The notes under the pieces are model-generated. The model saw only the letters and a program-made list of their open reading frames with translations, ran no database searches and was not told the origin of the DNA. From contig NZ_JNWO01000005.1 in NCBI RefSeq assembly GCF_000716435.1, positions 248,001 to 312,000 on the forward strand: DNA of 64,000 bases. Direction: 5' to 3'. The translations under genes and the position numbers were made by a program. The number at the start of each line of letters is the position of its first letter. Position 1 is the stretch's first letter. The stretch is from Streptomyces xylophagus (GTDB lineage Bacteria; Actinomycetota; Actinomycetes; Streptomycetales; Streptomycetaceae). This document shows positions 33,081-41,216 of the stretch, piece by piece.

Positions 33081-33619
33081 CGGTGCGCAGCGGAATTCCA
33101 ATCCTCGGCCAGCAAGCCGAAGATCACCTCGTCGACGAACTCGCCGTTTACCCACGCGGCGCGGCGGAGTTGCCCCTCCTGCGCGAACCCGGCGCGGGAG
33201 GCCGCTCGGATCATCGCCGTGTTGTCGGCCAGCGTCTCGAGTTGCAGTCGGTGCAAGCCGCGGACGGTGAAGCCGTAGGTGCACAGCACCTCGACGACGT
33301 CGACGGCGAGTCCGCGGCCGCGGAAACCCGGCCGCAGCGACATGCCCAGGTGGGCGTTCCTGTTGTGGGTGTCGATGCCCCACAGCCCCGCGGCCCCCGC
33401 CAACTCGTCGTTGTCGAGGGAAACGACAGAGAAGGGGGCGGCATCGTCGTCGGGTTCGGTGATCGCGAAGGGTGAGGCCTCGGTGCCCGGTGAGACGGGG
33501 CGCCAGGGCCGTGAGTCCGCTCGCGATCTCGTCGCCACGTCGTCGTACAACTCGGCGTGCAGGACCGGGACATCCGACTCGTGCCGGGCCCGGAGCCCGA
33601 TCTTGGTTCCTCTCAGCAT
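33071..33619 (-). CDS. GNAT family N-acetyltransferase (RimJ/RimL-like)
   Basis: 182 residues. Acetyl-CoA binding motif A is visible in LGMSLRPGFRGRGLAVDVVEVL (the RGRGLA turn), followed by GLHRLQLETLADNTAMIRAASRAGFAQEGQLRRAAWVNG, the RimJ/RimL-type C-terminal half that acetylates protein N-termini or small amines. Substrate unknown. AGGA lies 6 nt before the ATG. Monocistronic between the acyl-CoA dehydrogenase and the pigment cluster. Confidence 0.9.
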   Translation of the reverse strand: MLRGTKIGLRARHESDVPVLHAELYDDVATRSRADSRPWRPVSPGTEASPFAITEPDDDAAPFSVVSLDNDELAGAAGLWGIDTHNRNAHLGMSLRPGFRGRGLAVDVVEVLCTYGFTVRGLHRLQLETLADNTAMIRAASRAGFAQEGQLRRAAWVNGEFVDEVIFGLLAEDWNSAAHRRP

Positions 33620-33680
33620 GGACTGTTCCTAGCCGACCCGCTCGGCGCCGATCAACCCGATTACCGCCCGTGCCAGAGGG

Positions 33681-34202
33681 TCAACGGTGCTTGAGGGGCG
33701 TCAGCTGCTCGATGTCGTACCGCGCCCGCAGCTCCTCGATCGCCGTGTGGTCCGGTGGACCTCCGCCGCCGAGGATCTCCAACAGCTCCTCGAAATACCG
33801 CTCGTGGTCCGGTGGCGGGGACGCCTGGAAGAACATCTTCGCGGGTGTCTCCGTCGGGTTCGCGAACGCGTGCGGACAACCGGGCGGTACGACGATCACC
33901 GTGCCCGGTGTCGCCCGTACCGCCCGGGTGCCCGAACTGGACTCCCAGCGCTGCCAGTTGTCCGGTGTCCGGATGCGCGGCTCGAAGGCGAGGACGTCCA
34001 GCTCGCCCTCGAGTACGTAGAACAACTCCTCGCTGCGCGTGTGCACATGGGCGCCGACGTCGAAGCCCGGCGGCACCACCACCTCGAAGGTGGACGCGGT
34101 CCGCGAGTGCGACCCGGTCACCTTGAACGTCACGTGCTGCGCCGGTGTCTGGACGATCCGGCCATGACCCGGCGGTACCAACAACCCCTCCGTCGCCGTC
34201 AT
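33681..34202 (-). CDS. Cupin protein of the tetrahydroxynaphthalene pigment cluster
   Basis: 173 residues with a single cupin barrel: motif 1 GAHVHTRSEELFYVLEGELDV and motif 2 GTVIVVPPGCPHAFANPT; metal ligands are the His pair in HVH, Glu in EEL, and His in PHAF. In S. coelicolor the equivalent gene beside rppA and a CYP158A P450 encodes a quinone-forming cofactor-light monooxygenase (flaviolin-related); the same job is proposed here on gene order and fold. Starts 7 nt after the P450 stop, so it is the third gene of the operon. Confidence 0.85.
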   Translation of the reverse strand: MTATEGLLVPPGHGRIVQTPAQHVTFKVTGSHSRTASTFEVVVPPGFDVGAHVHTRSEELFYVLEGELDVLAFEPRIRTPDNWQRWESSSGTRAVRATPGTVIVVPPGCPHAFANPTETPAKMFFQASPPPDHERYFEELLEILGGGGPPDHTAIEELRARYDIEQLTPLKHR

Positions 34203-34209
34203 CGGTACC

Positions 34210-35424
34210 TCACCACGTCACGGGCAGTGCCTCGGGCCCGCGGATCAACGCACCCTTCTTGAACGGGACTTCGTCGGCCGGAACCGCGAGCCGCAGCCCC
34301 GGCAGCCGGTCCAGCAGCGCGTCCACCAGCAGCTCGGACTCCAGCCTCGCCAGCATGTTGCCGGGACAGAAGTGCGGGCCGAAGCCGAAGGACACGTGCG
34401 GGTTCGGACTGCGCGAGAAGTCGATCCGGTCCGGGTCCGGGAACACGTCGGGGTCCCTGTTCGCGGCCAGGTACGACACGTACACCGGGTCGCCCGCCCG
34501 CATCCGTACCCCGCGGATCTCCACGTCCTCCATGGCGATCCGGGACAGCCCGACCGCGTTGCGGTGCGGGATGTAGCGCAGCAACTCGTCGATGGCCTGG
34601 GGTCTCAACTCCGGCTCGGCGCGCAGTCGTTCGACGAGATCCGGGCGGGTCAGCAGCAGGTAGAACATCTGCCCGCTGTTGTTGGTGACCGCCTCGCCGC
34701 CGATCTGCAGCAGCACCGCGAGCCCGACGGCCTCCTCCAGCGTGATCTCCTCCCGGCCCACGGCGGCACCGAGCAGCGAGGCGACGTCCTCACCGTCACT
34801 GCCCTCCCGCAGGCCGATCAGATCGCCGAAGTACGCGCCCATCTCCTGCTTCGCCTTCTCGCTGACCTTGGCGCCGTGCGAGGAGGACAGGATGAGCTGG
34901 GTCCAGGTGTGCATGCCGTGCCGGTCGGCGGCCGGCACGCCCATCAGCTCGCAGATCACCGCGATCGGGAAGGGGCTCAGTACGGTCTCGGTGAGATCGG
35001 CCGGGGGTCCGTCCTGGAGCAGCTCGTCGATCAACTCGTCGAGCAGCAGCCGGGATTGCTCCCGCACCCGCTCCACCCCGCGCGCCGTGAACGCCGGGGC
35101 GACCGAGCGCCGTAGCCGGGTGTGGTCCGGCGGGTCCAGGAAGCCGACCGCGCCACGGGCCGGGATGAAGTGCGGGGCGAGCCGGGTCACCGGCTGGTCC
35201 ATCACCGCCTCGCGGCTGAACCGGGGGTCGTTGGCGACCATCCGCACGTCGTCGTGGCGGGTGACCAGCCACGCCCAGCCCTCGCCGTTGGGCAGCTTGA
35301 TCCGGTTGACCGGACCCTCCCGCATCAGCTTGGCGAGGACCGGGTCGAAGTCCACCCCGGTCAGGTCGAGGGCCGGCCAGGGCCGGACCGGGGGCAGGGT
35401 CTCGGTGAGCGTCTCTTCAGTCAT
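34210..35424 (-). CDS. Cytochrome P450, CYP158A-like
   Basis: 404 residues, the length of S. coelicolor CYP158A2. Heme-thiolate Cys in FGFGPHFCPGNMLARLE; ExxR in DELLRYIP. The I-helix reads LLQIGGEAVTNN instead of the common AGxxTT, a feature shared by CYP158A enzymes that couple two flaviolin molecules. Located between rppA (start of operon) and a cupin gene, with 7-nt gaps on both sides. The ATG at 35424 gives the expected N-terminus; a longer frame overlaps rppA. Likely reaction: oxidative dimerisation of flaviolin to dark, UV-absorbing pigment. Confidence 0.92.
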   Translation of the reverse strand: MTEETLTETLPPVRPWPALDLTGVDFDPVLAKLMREGPVNRIKLPNGEGWAWLVTRHDDVRMVANDPRFSREAVMDQPVTRLAPHFIPARGAVGFLDPPDHTRLRRSVAPAFTARGVERVREQSRLLLDELIDELLQDGPPADLTETVLSPFPIAVICELMGVPAADRHGMHTWTQLILSSSHGAKVSEKAKQEMGAYFGDLIGLREGSDGEDVASLLGAAVGREEITLEEAVGLAVLLQIGGEAVTNNSGQMFYLLLTRPDLVERLRAEPELRPQAIDELLRYIPHRNAVGLSRIAMEDVEIRGVRMRAGDPVYVSYLAANRDPDVFPDPDRIDFSRSPNPHVSFGFGPHFCPGNMLARLESELLVDALLDRLPGLRLAVPADEVPFKKGALIRGPEALPVTW

Positions 35425-35431
35425 GCCGTTC

Positions 35432-36496
35432 TCAAGCCGTCTCTCGGTCGTCGCTGTGCCAGCGGCCCAGGGCCATCTCGGCGGTGATACCGGGTCCGAA
35501 CCCGGCGAGCAGTCCACGCGCCCGGTGCTCGGCGCCGCCCTCGTCGAAGAGCCGGCGCAGCGCGTCCAGGACGACGGCGCTGGCGATGTTGCCGTACTCG
35601 GTGAGGGTGGCCCGGCTGAACCGGAACGCGTGCGGGTCGACCTGCAGGAACTTGCTCAGGTCGTCGAGTATTCGGGGCCCGCCCGCGTGGACTATGTAGA
35701 AGTCCAGGTCGGCCGCGTCCCAGCCGTGCAGTCCCGCGAGGTCCTGGAGCGCCGGTGCGAGGGGCTCCATGGTGGCCGGCACCCGCTTGTCCAGCAGGAA
35801 GTGGAAGCCGGTGGCCCGGACGTCGTACATGATCCACTCTTCGGTCTTGGGGATCAGGTACGACCCGTTGCGCTCGAGCTGGATGCCCGTACCGCCCCGC
35901 CCGCGCACGACCGCGGCGGCGATACCGTCGCCGAACAGCCCGTTGGAGAGCAGGGAGCCGATGCCGAGGTCGGTCGGCTGGTAGCACAGCGAGCAGAACT
36001 CGCAGGCCACGATGAGCGCGTTGGCGTCCGGGTACGCCGTGCAGAAGTCGTGCGCCCGGTTGATCGCCGCACCGCCGGCCGCGCAGCCGAGCTGGGCGAT
36101 GGGGATCTGGCGCGTGGTGGACTCGAAGGCCATCTCGTTGATCAGCCAGGCCGTGAGCGAGGGCATCATGAAGCCCGTGCACGAGACGTAGATGATCACG
36201 TCGATGTCGGTGGTGAGCAGCTCGGCCTCGTCGAGCGCCCGCTGCACGACCGCCGGGACCCGGGCCTTCGCCTCGGCCGTGTAGATCTTGTTGCGGTCCT
36301 CGAACCCCGGGTGCTTCAGGGTCTCCTCGATGGGCTGCACGATGTGCCGGGTACGCACACCGGTGTTCTCGATCAGCCGGAGGGCCAGCGGCAGGTTGGG
36401 GTGGTCCGCGTGACGGGAGCGCGCCAGCTCCAGCGTCTCCTCCATCGTGATCACGTGCTCGGGAACCGACACCGAGGGCTTGCACAAAGTCGCCAT
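35432..36496 (-). CDS. rppA: Type III polyketide synthase, 1,3,6,8-tetrahydroxynaphthalene synthase
   Basis: 354 residues. Condenses five malonyl-CoA to tetrahydroxynaphthalene, which oxidises to flaviolin. The catalytic triad falls exactly at the RppA positions: Cys138 in QLGCAAGG, His270 in IVHAGGP and Asn303 in EYGNIAS. Three more Cys occur in ACEFCSLCYQ (165, 168, 171). The ATG at 36496 follows AGGGACGG; an upstream in-frame extension reads through the regulatory palindromes and is rejected. First gene of the rppA-P450-cupin operon. Confidence 0.96.
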   Translation of the reverse strand: MATLCKPSVSVPEHVITMEETLELARSRHADHPNLPLALRLIENTGVRTRHIVQPIEETLKHPGFEDRNKIYTAEAKARVPAVVQRALDEAELLTTDIDVIIYVSCTGFMMPSLTAWLINEMAFESTTRQIPIAQLGCAAGGAAINRAHDFCTAYPDANALIVACEFCSLCYQPTDLGIGSLLSNGLFGDGIAAAVVRGRGGTGIQLERNGSYLIPKTEEWIMYDVRATGFHFLLDKRVPATMEPLAPALQDLAGLHGWDAADLDFYIVHAGGPRILDDLSKFLQVDPHAFRFSRATLTEYGNIASAVVLDALRRLFDEGGAEHRARGLLAGFGPGITAEMALGRWHSDDRETA

Positions 36497-36513
36497 GAAC
36501 CGTCCCTGCTTTC

Positions 36514-36574
36514 GCCTTCCGGAAGGCCTTCGCCCGCCGGTCAGAAGGTGGTTCACCTCAGAGGGTGGTGCACC
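36514..36574 (-). promoter_or_regulatory. Palindrome and paired operator-like repeats upstream of rppA
   Basis: GCCTTCCGGAAGGC (36514-36527) is a perfect 14-bp palindrome 18 nt before the rppA ATG. Further upstream, GGTGGTTCACC (36547-36557) and GGTGGTGCACC (36564-36574) are two nearly identical GGTG-N3-CACC palindromes 17 bp apart, about one and a half helical turns. They look like tandem sites for a dimeric regulator between rppA and the divergent TenA-like gene. Confidence 0.55.
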
Positions 36575-36678
36575 CACGATCACCCTTGAGAGCGACGATC
36601 TCTCGGTGGACTACTCCAATTCAGGGACCCTGTGTAAAGGTCGGATCAGTATCCAGACCTCGACGGATGAAGGACGCG

Positions 36679-37272
36679 ATGACCACGAACCCCGTCGTAG
36701 CCCGGATCTCGACCGGTACCGCACCCCGAGAAACCCTCGCAACCCTGGCCCTGGAACAACACCTGGTGATCCCGGCCGACCGCCGCGCCTTCCTGCATCT
36801 GGCGCAACGCGAGACGGCCACTCCGGAGGCGACCGACTTCTTCGAGTTCCTGGCGGCGGGCGAGGCGATGGCGGGGGAGCGGCTGACCGCCTTCGCGGAG
36901 GCGTGCGGTGTGGACGAGATCCGGCTGCGGACCTATGAGCCGCTGCCCGGCTGCCAGGCCTATCCGGCATACGTCGCCTGGCTGGCCCTCAACGCGGAAC
37001 CGACGGACGTAGTACGGGCGCTGACGTCCAACTTCGCGGAATGGGGCGGCTATTGCGCAACAATCGCGCGTGCGCTGCGCGACCACTACGGCTTCACGGA
37101 GGAGGCCTGCGGCTTCTTCGATTTCTTCGCGGAACCGGCGCCGGAGCTGGAACTCAGGGCGACGGCGGCGATGCAGGCGGGCAAGGTGAATGAGAGTTCG
37201 GTGACGACGTACAGCACCCTGCTCAAGGCTTACGAGGCGAGCTTCTGGAACACGCTAGGGGCAACCCCCTAG
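36679..37272 (+). CDS. TenA/PqqC-like (heme-oxygenase-fold) protein
   Basis: 197 residues, all-helical, resembling the TenA/THI-4/PqqC superfamily. Recognisable stretches: FFEFLAAGEAMAGERLTAFAEACGVDE, YPAYVAWLALNAEPTDVVRAL and FAEWGGYCATIARALRDHYGFTEEACGFFDFFAEPAPELE. The Cys in GGYC could correspond to the thiaminase Cys, but the family also includes non-catalytic members and diiron enzymes; no function is claimed. ATG at 36679 with GAAGGA 4 nt upstream was preferred over one four codons earlier. Divergent from rppA. Its TAG stop is part of a dispersed repeat. Confidence 0.75.
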   Translation: MTTNPVVARISTGTAPRETLATLALEQHLVIPADRRAFLHLAQRETATPEATDFFEFLAAGEAMAGERLTAFAEACGVDEIRLRTYEPLPGCQAYPAYVAWLALNAEPTDVVRALTSNFAEWGGYCATIARALRDHYGFTEEACGFFDFFAEPAPELELRATAAMQAGKVNESSVTTYSTLLKAYEASFWNTLGATP

Positions 37273-37323
37273 GGGTGCGGGGCTGTGCCAATTTGCGGCT
37301 CCGCCGCGTGGGCGCGCCCAGCC
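37270..37323 (+). repeat. Dispersed palindromic repeat, type B, copy 2 (contains the preceding stop codon)
   Basis: TAGGGGTGCGGGGCTGTG followed by ATTTGCGGCTCCGCCGC and GTGGGCGCGCCCAGCC, closely matching 30838-30890. The initial TAG is the stop codon of the TenA-like gene. Confidence 0.8.
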
Positions 37324-37346
37324 ACAACAGACCCGCACTCGCCCGA

Positions 37347-37583
37347 CTACGACGACCCCCCACTGCTATGCGCGATGCAAGCCACGTCAATACGATCCGC
37401 CAGCTTCGCCAGCTCGATCGTCAGCGCGGCCACCGTGTCCTCGTCGAGCCCGTCCTCCCCGGCCTCAACAAGGTGCAGCCACCTCCCACCCACGGTACGG
37501 AGAAGCTTGCTCACATCGGCCGCAGCCACCTGCAAGGTCCCGCGGTCGTCGACGATCAGAGGCAGAGTCACTTCGCGGTTCAC
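37347..37583 (-). CDS. Small soluble protein of unknown function
   Basis: 78 residues starting with GTG at 37583 and reading MNREVTLPLIVDDRGTLQVAAADVSKLLRTVGGRWLHLVEAGED, then a helical half DTVAALTIELAKLADRIDVACIAHSS. It looks like one of the small proteins widely conserved in Streptomyces; no motif known to me. TACGAT (37596-37591) ends 7 nt before the GTG, predicting a leaderless mRNA independent of the aldehyde dehydrogenase gene that ends 26 nt upstream. Confidence 0.75.
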   Translation of the reverse strand: MNREVTLPLIVDDRGTLQVAAADVSKLLRTVGGRWLHLVEAGEDGLDEDTVAALTIELAKLADRIDVACIAHSSGGSS

Positions 37584-37608
37584 ACAGGGGATCGTAGCCG
37601 CGGAACGC

Positions 37609-38994
37609 TCACGCTCCGTGCCATACCGTGGTGATGTTGCAGAACTCGCGGATTCCGTGCCCCGACAGCTCCCGCCCGTACCCGGACCGCTTCACCCCGC
37701 CGAACGGGAACGCCGGATGGGACGCGGTCATCCCGTTGACGAACACCCCACCGGCCTCCAGGTCCCGTACGAAACGGTCGACCTCGGCGTCGTCCCGCGT
37801 CCACACGTTGGAACTCAGCCCGAACGGCGTGTCGTTGGCGATCAGCACGGCCTCGTCGAGGTCGGCGACCCGGTACAGCGTGGCGACGGGCCCGAACGCC
37901 TCCTCACGGTGGATGCGCATCTCGCGGGTGATGTCGGTGAGGACGGTCGGCGGGTAGTACCAGCCGTCCCCGTCGGGCCGCTCACCGCCGCACAGTACGG
38001 TCGCCCCGCTCTCCACGGCGTCGTCGACGAGTTCCTCCAGATCGCTACGGCCCGCTTTGCTCGCGAGCGGTCCGACCTCGGTCTCCTCCTCCAGCGGATC
38101 ACCGACAGTGAGCGCCTTCATGCCCGCGACAAACCGTTCGGCGAACGCGTCGAAGACATCTGTGTGCACGATGAACCGCTTGGCGGCGATGCAGGACTGC
38201 CCGTTGTTCTGCACCCGTGCCGTCACCGCGATCTGGGCGGCCCGTTCGACGTCCGCGGACGGCATGACGATGTACGGGTCGCTGCCGCCCAGTTCGAGCA
38301 CCGTCTTCTTGACCATGTCCCCGGCGACGGACGCGACCGCCCGCCCGGCGGGCTCACTGCCGGTGAGGGTGGCCGCCCTCACCCGCTCGTCGCGCAGGAT
38401 CTCCTCGATCGCGCCCGAGCCGACCAGGAGGGTCTGGAAAGCACCCTCCGGGAAGCCCGCGCGATGGAACAGGTCCTCCAGGTAGAGGGCGGTCTGCGGG
38501 ACGTTGGAGGCGTGCTTGAGCAGGCCTACGTTGCCCGCCATCAGCGCGGGCGCGGCGAAGCGGATCACCTGCCAGAGGGGGAAGTTCCATGGCATCACCG
38601 CGAGCACGGGGCCGAGCGGCCGGTAGCGAACCAGGGCGTGGGAGGCGCCGGAGTCCTTCGCGTCGGCCGCGGCGGGCAGTTCGTCGGCGAGCAGTTCCTG
38701 CGCGTGGTCGGCGTACCAGCGCATCGCCTTCGCGCACTTGGCCGCCTCCGCGCGGGCCTGCTTGACCGGCTTGCCCATCTCGGTGGTCATGATCCGGCCG
38801 ATGTCCTGCTGGTCCTCGTCGAGCAGGTCGGCGGCCCGGTGCATGAGCCGGGCGCGCTCGGCGAAGGCGGACGTCCGGTAGGTGCGGAACGTGGCCTCCG
38901 CGAGCTGGAGCCGCCGCTCGATCTCCTCGCCACCCATGGCCTCGTACGTCTTCAGCGTCTCGCCGTTGGCCGGGTTGACCGTCGCGATGGGCAT
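37609..38994 (-). CDS. NAD(P)-dependent aldehyde dehydrogenase, succinate-semialdehyde type
   Basis: 461 residues. ALDH superfamily marks: catalytic Cys in NNGQSCIAAKRF, general-base Glu in LELGGSDPYIV, PWNFPLWQVIRF at the cofactor domain, and EEAFGPVATLY. The short length without an N-terminal extension and the SDPYIV variant are typical of the succinate-semialdehyde dehydrogenase clade (GabD-like) in Streptomyces. ATG at 38994 has CAGGAGG upstream; an extra 36 upstream residues are Arg-rich and unlikely. Monocistronic; no gabT or gabP nearby, so the substrate is inferred only. Confidence 0.92.
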   Translation of the reverse strand: MPIATVNPANGETLKTYEAMGGEEIERRLQLAEATFRTYRTSAFAERARLMHRAADLLDEDQQDIGRIMTTEMGKPVKQARAEAAKCAKAMRWYADHAQELLADELPAAADAKDSGASHALVRYRPLGPVLAVMPWNFPLWQVIRFAAPALMAGNVGLLKHASNVPQTALYLEDLFHRAGFPEGAFQTLLVGSGAIEEILRDERVRAATLTGSEPAGRAVASVAGDMVKKTVLELGGSDPYIVMPSADVERAAQIAVTARVQNNGQSCIAAKRFIVHTDVFDAFAERFVAGMKALTVGDPLEEETEVGPLASKAGRSDLEELVDDAVESGATVLCGGERPDGDGWYYPPTVLTDITREMRIHREEAFGPVATLYRVADLDEAVLIANDTPFGLSSNVWTRDDAEVDRFVRDLEAGGVFVNGMTASHPAFPFGGVKRSGYGRELSGHGIREFCNITTVWHGA

Positions 38995-39108
38995 GGCTGA
39001 CCTCCTGGAGCGGGCTGTACTTCGACCTTCCCGCGCGGCGCGGGGGACCGCAACGCGTACACATGTCGCGGTCGCTCGGTCCGAGGACGCGTACCCGTGC
39101 ACGGTCGC

Positions 39109-39579
39109 TCAGTCCGAGTGCTCCGCCAGCCGGTCGAGAAACGTGGCCTGCGCCTTCACGATGACCGCCCGCGCCCGTTCGAGGCCGAACCACTCGACCC
39201 GGTCCAGCTCCGGGAACTCCTGGACCTGCCCGGACTTCGGCGGCCACTCCATGCGGAAGGTGCCGGGCACCATGGTCGCCGGGTCCAGATCGGCCTCGAT
39301 CGCCCAGGCGGTGACGACCTTCCCGTTGGTCTGCCGCACCTCGCCGAGCGCGATCGCCTCCCCCTCGGGCGGCGCGAGCCCCAGCTCCTCCTGGAACTCG
39401 CGCCGGGCCGCGTCCCAGGCGGGTTCGTCCGGCTCGTACTCCCCCTTGGGCACACCCCACGCCCCGGCGTCCCGGCGCGCGAAGAACGGGCCACCCATAT
39501 GGCCGAGCAACACCTCCAGACCGTGATCGGTGTGCCGGAACAACAACAGCCCGGCGCTGCGCTTCCCACTCCCACTCAC
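39109..39579 (-). CDS. Nudix hydrolase
   Basis: 156 residues. The Nudix box is complete (GEYEPDEPAWDAARREFQEELGL fits Gx5Ex7REUxEExGU). N-terminal SAGLLLFRHTDHGLEVLLGHMGGPFFARRDAGAWGVPKG is typical of the NTP pyrophosphohydrolase group often found with DNA ligase/repair genes. The GTG at 39579 overlaps the ligase stop (GTGA), so the two are translationally coupled. Possible roles: clearing damaged nucleotides or deadenylation-linked products; not determined. Confidence 0.92.
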   Translation of the reverse strand: MSGSGKRSAGLLLFRHTDHGLEVLLGHMGGPFFARRDAGAWGVPKGEYEPDEPAWDAARREFQEELGLAPPEGEAIALGEVRQTNGKVVTAWAIEADLDPATMVPGTFRMEWPPKSGQVQEFPELDRVEWFGLERARAVIVKAQATFLDRLAEHSD

Positions 39580-41114
39580 GGCTTCACCTCCGGATGCGCG
39601 GCCAGCAACGTCTCCACCGTGTCCGCCTCCTCCGCCCGCTTGTCCTCGCGATAGCGCACGACCCGGGCGAAACGCAGAGTGACGCCGGCCGGATAGCGGG
39701 TCGACTTCTGCAGGCCGTCGTAGGCGATCTCTACGACGAGTTCGGGCCGTACGGTCACCACGTGGCCGTCGCTCTCCACGGCCAGTTCCTGGAGGCGCTC
39801 GGTCTGCCAGGTCAGCAGGGCGTCGGTCATCCCTTTGAAGGTCTTGCCGAGCATCGCGAAGGAACCGTCGGGGTTGCGGGCGCCGAGGTGGAGGTTGGAG
39901 AGCTTGCCGGTACGGCGGCCGTGGCCCCACTCGGCGGCCAGGACGACCAGGTCGAGCGTGTGGACGGGCTTCACCTTCAGCCAGGAGGCACCGCGCCGGC
40001 CCGCGCTGTAGGGGGCGTCCAGGCCCTTGACCACGACCCCCTCGTGACCGCGCTTCAAGGTCTCGGCGAGGAAGGCCTCCGCCCCGGGGACATCCTCCGG
40101 ACCGGACACGAGGGTGCGGCGGACGCGCATCGGTTCGGGCACCAACTGGGCCAGTTCCGCGTGCCGTTCGGCGAACGGCAGGTCGAGCAGATCGCGGCCG
40201 TCGACGGAGAGCGCGTCGAAGAACACGGGAGAGACGGGGACGGTCTCGGCGGCCGTGGCCACGTCCACCCGGGAGCCGACCCGGCCGGCTGTCTCCTGGA
40301 AGGAGCGCGGCCGGCCGTCCCCGTCGAACGAGATGACCTCACCGTCCAGGATGAACCGTTCACCTCTCAACTCCAGCGCTGCGGCCGTGAGTTCGGGCAG
40401 ACGGTCGGTGATGTCGTCGAGGGTGCGCGTGTAGAGCCGTACGACTTCGCCGTCGCGGTGGACCTGGACGCGGATGCCGTCGAGCTTCTCCTCGACCGCG
40501 CAGGCACCCAGCTTCTCGACCGCCTCCGCGACGGAGGTGGCGCTGTGCGCGAGCATCGGCAGGACCGGGCGGCCCACGGTCAGCCGGAAGCGGTCGAGGG
40601 AGGCGGGGCCTTCGGAGAGCAGTGCCTCGGCCACCGTCTGGAGCGAACCGGCGAGCATGACGGCTCGCCGTACGTCCGTGGAGGGCGTGCCGGTCGCTTC
40701 CGCTAGGCCCTCCACGGCGACCGCGTCCAGCGCGCCCTGCCGGACCTCGCCCGTGATCAGGCCGAACAGGAAGCGCTGCTCGTCGGCGGTCGCCGCGCCC
40801 ATCAACTCGCCCACCAGACGGGCGCGTTCGGCCTGCGAACCGGTGCCCGACACCTTGCCGAGGTCGGTGAGACGGGCGTCCGCCTCGCGCACGGTCAGGG
40901 TGGGTTCCGGGGCCGGGTCGACCGGCCGGCTCAGCACCTTCCAGCCGATGCCGAGCCGGCCCTGTGGCAGGCGGCCCGCGAGATACGGGATGACGATCGG
41001 GACGTCGTCCGCCTCCGCGTCCCGGAAGAGCTCCGCGAGCAGAGCGATCTTCCGGGACCGCGCCGAGGTGGCGGCGACCTCCTGGGACACATGCGCGAGC
41101 CGGGTCAGCAGCAT
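39576..41114 (-). CDS. lig: ATP-dependent DNA ligase (LigB/Lig1-like)
   Basis: 512 residues. DNA-binding N-terminal helical domain (1-190), adenylation domain with the nucleotide lysine Lys210 in EEKLDGIRVQ, further motifs RFILDGEVISF and GHEGVVVKG, then the OB-fold domain (SWLKVKPVHTLDLVVLAAEWGHGRR). Seals nicks using ATP, additional to the essential NAD-dependent LigA found elsewhere in bacteria. Not of the NHEJ LigD type: no polymerase or nuclease domain and no ku gene in view. ATG at 41114. Coupled to the Nudix gene downstream. Confidence 0.95.
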   Translation of the reverse strand: MLLTRLAHVSQEVAATSARSRKIALLAELFRDAEADDVPIVIPYLAGRLPQGRLGIGWKVLSRPVDPAPEPTLTVREADARLTDLGKVSGTGSQAERARLVGELMGAATADEQRFLFGLITGEVRQGALDAVAVEGLAEATGTPSTDVRRAVMLAGSLQTVAEALLSEGPASLDRFRLTVGRPVLPMLAHSATSVAEAVEKLGACAVEEKLDGIRVQVHRDGEVVRLYTRTLDDITDRLPELTAAALELRGERFILDGEVISFDGDGRPRSFQETAGRVGSRVDVATAAETVPVSPVFFDALSVDGRDLLDLPFAERHAELAQLVPEPMRVRRTLVSGPEDVPGAEAFLAETLKRGHEGVVVKGLDAPYSAGRRGASWLKVKPVHTLDLVVLAAEWGHGRRTGKLSNLHLGARNPDGSFAMLGKTFKGMTDALLTWQTERLQELAVESDGHVVTVRPELVVEIAYDGLQKSTRYPAGVTLRFARVVRYREDKRAEEADTVETLLAAHPEVKP

Positions 41115-41186
41115 GCAGCCATCGTGCGGCGCGCTCCGCTGTTTTTCACGCCGACGAACGGTCGTTTTTCGTCTGCGGGTGCGTTG

Positions 41187-41216
41187 TGGCTGGTCGCGCA
41201 GTTCCCCGCGCCCCTA
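41187..41216 (-). repeat. Dispersed palindromic repeat, type A, copy 5 (contains a stop codon)
   Basis: On the minus strand TAGGGGCGCGGGGAACTGCG begins with the TAG that ends the flavoprotein gene (41216-41214). It separates that gene from the ligase start. Confidence 0.8.
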
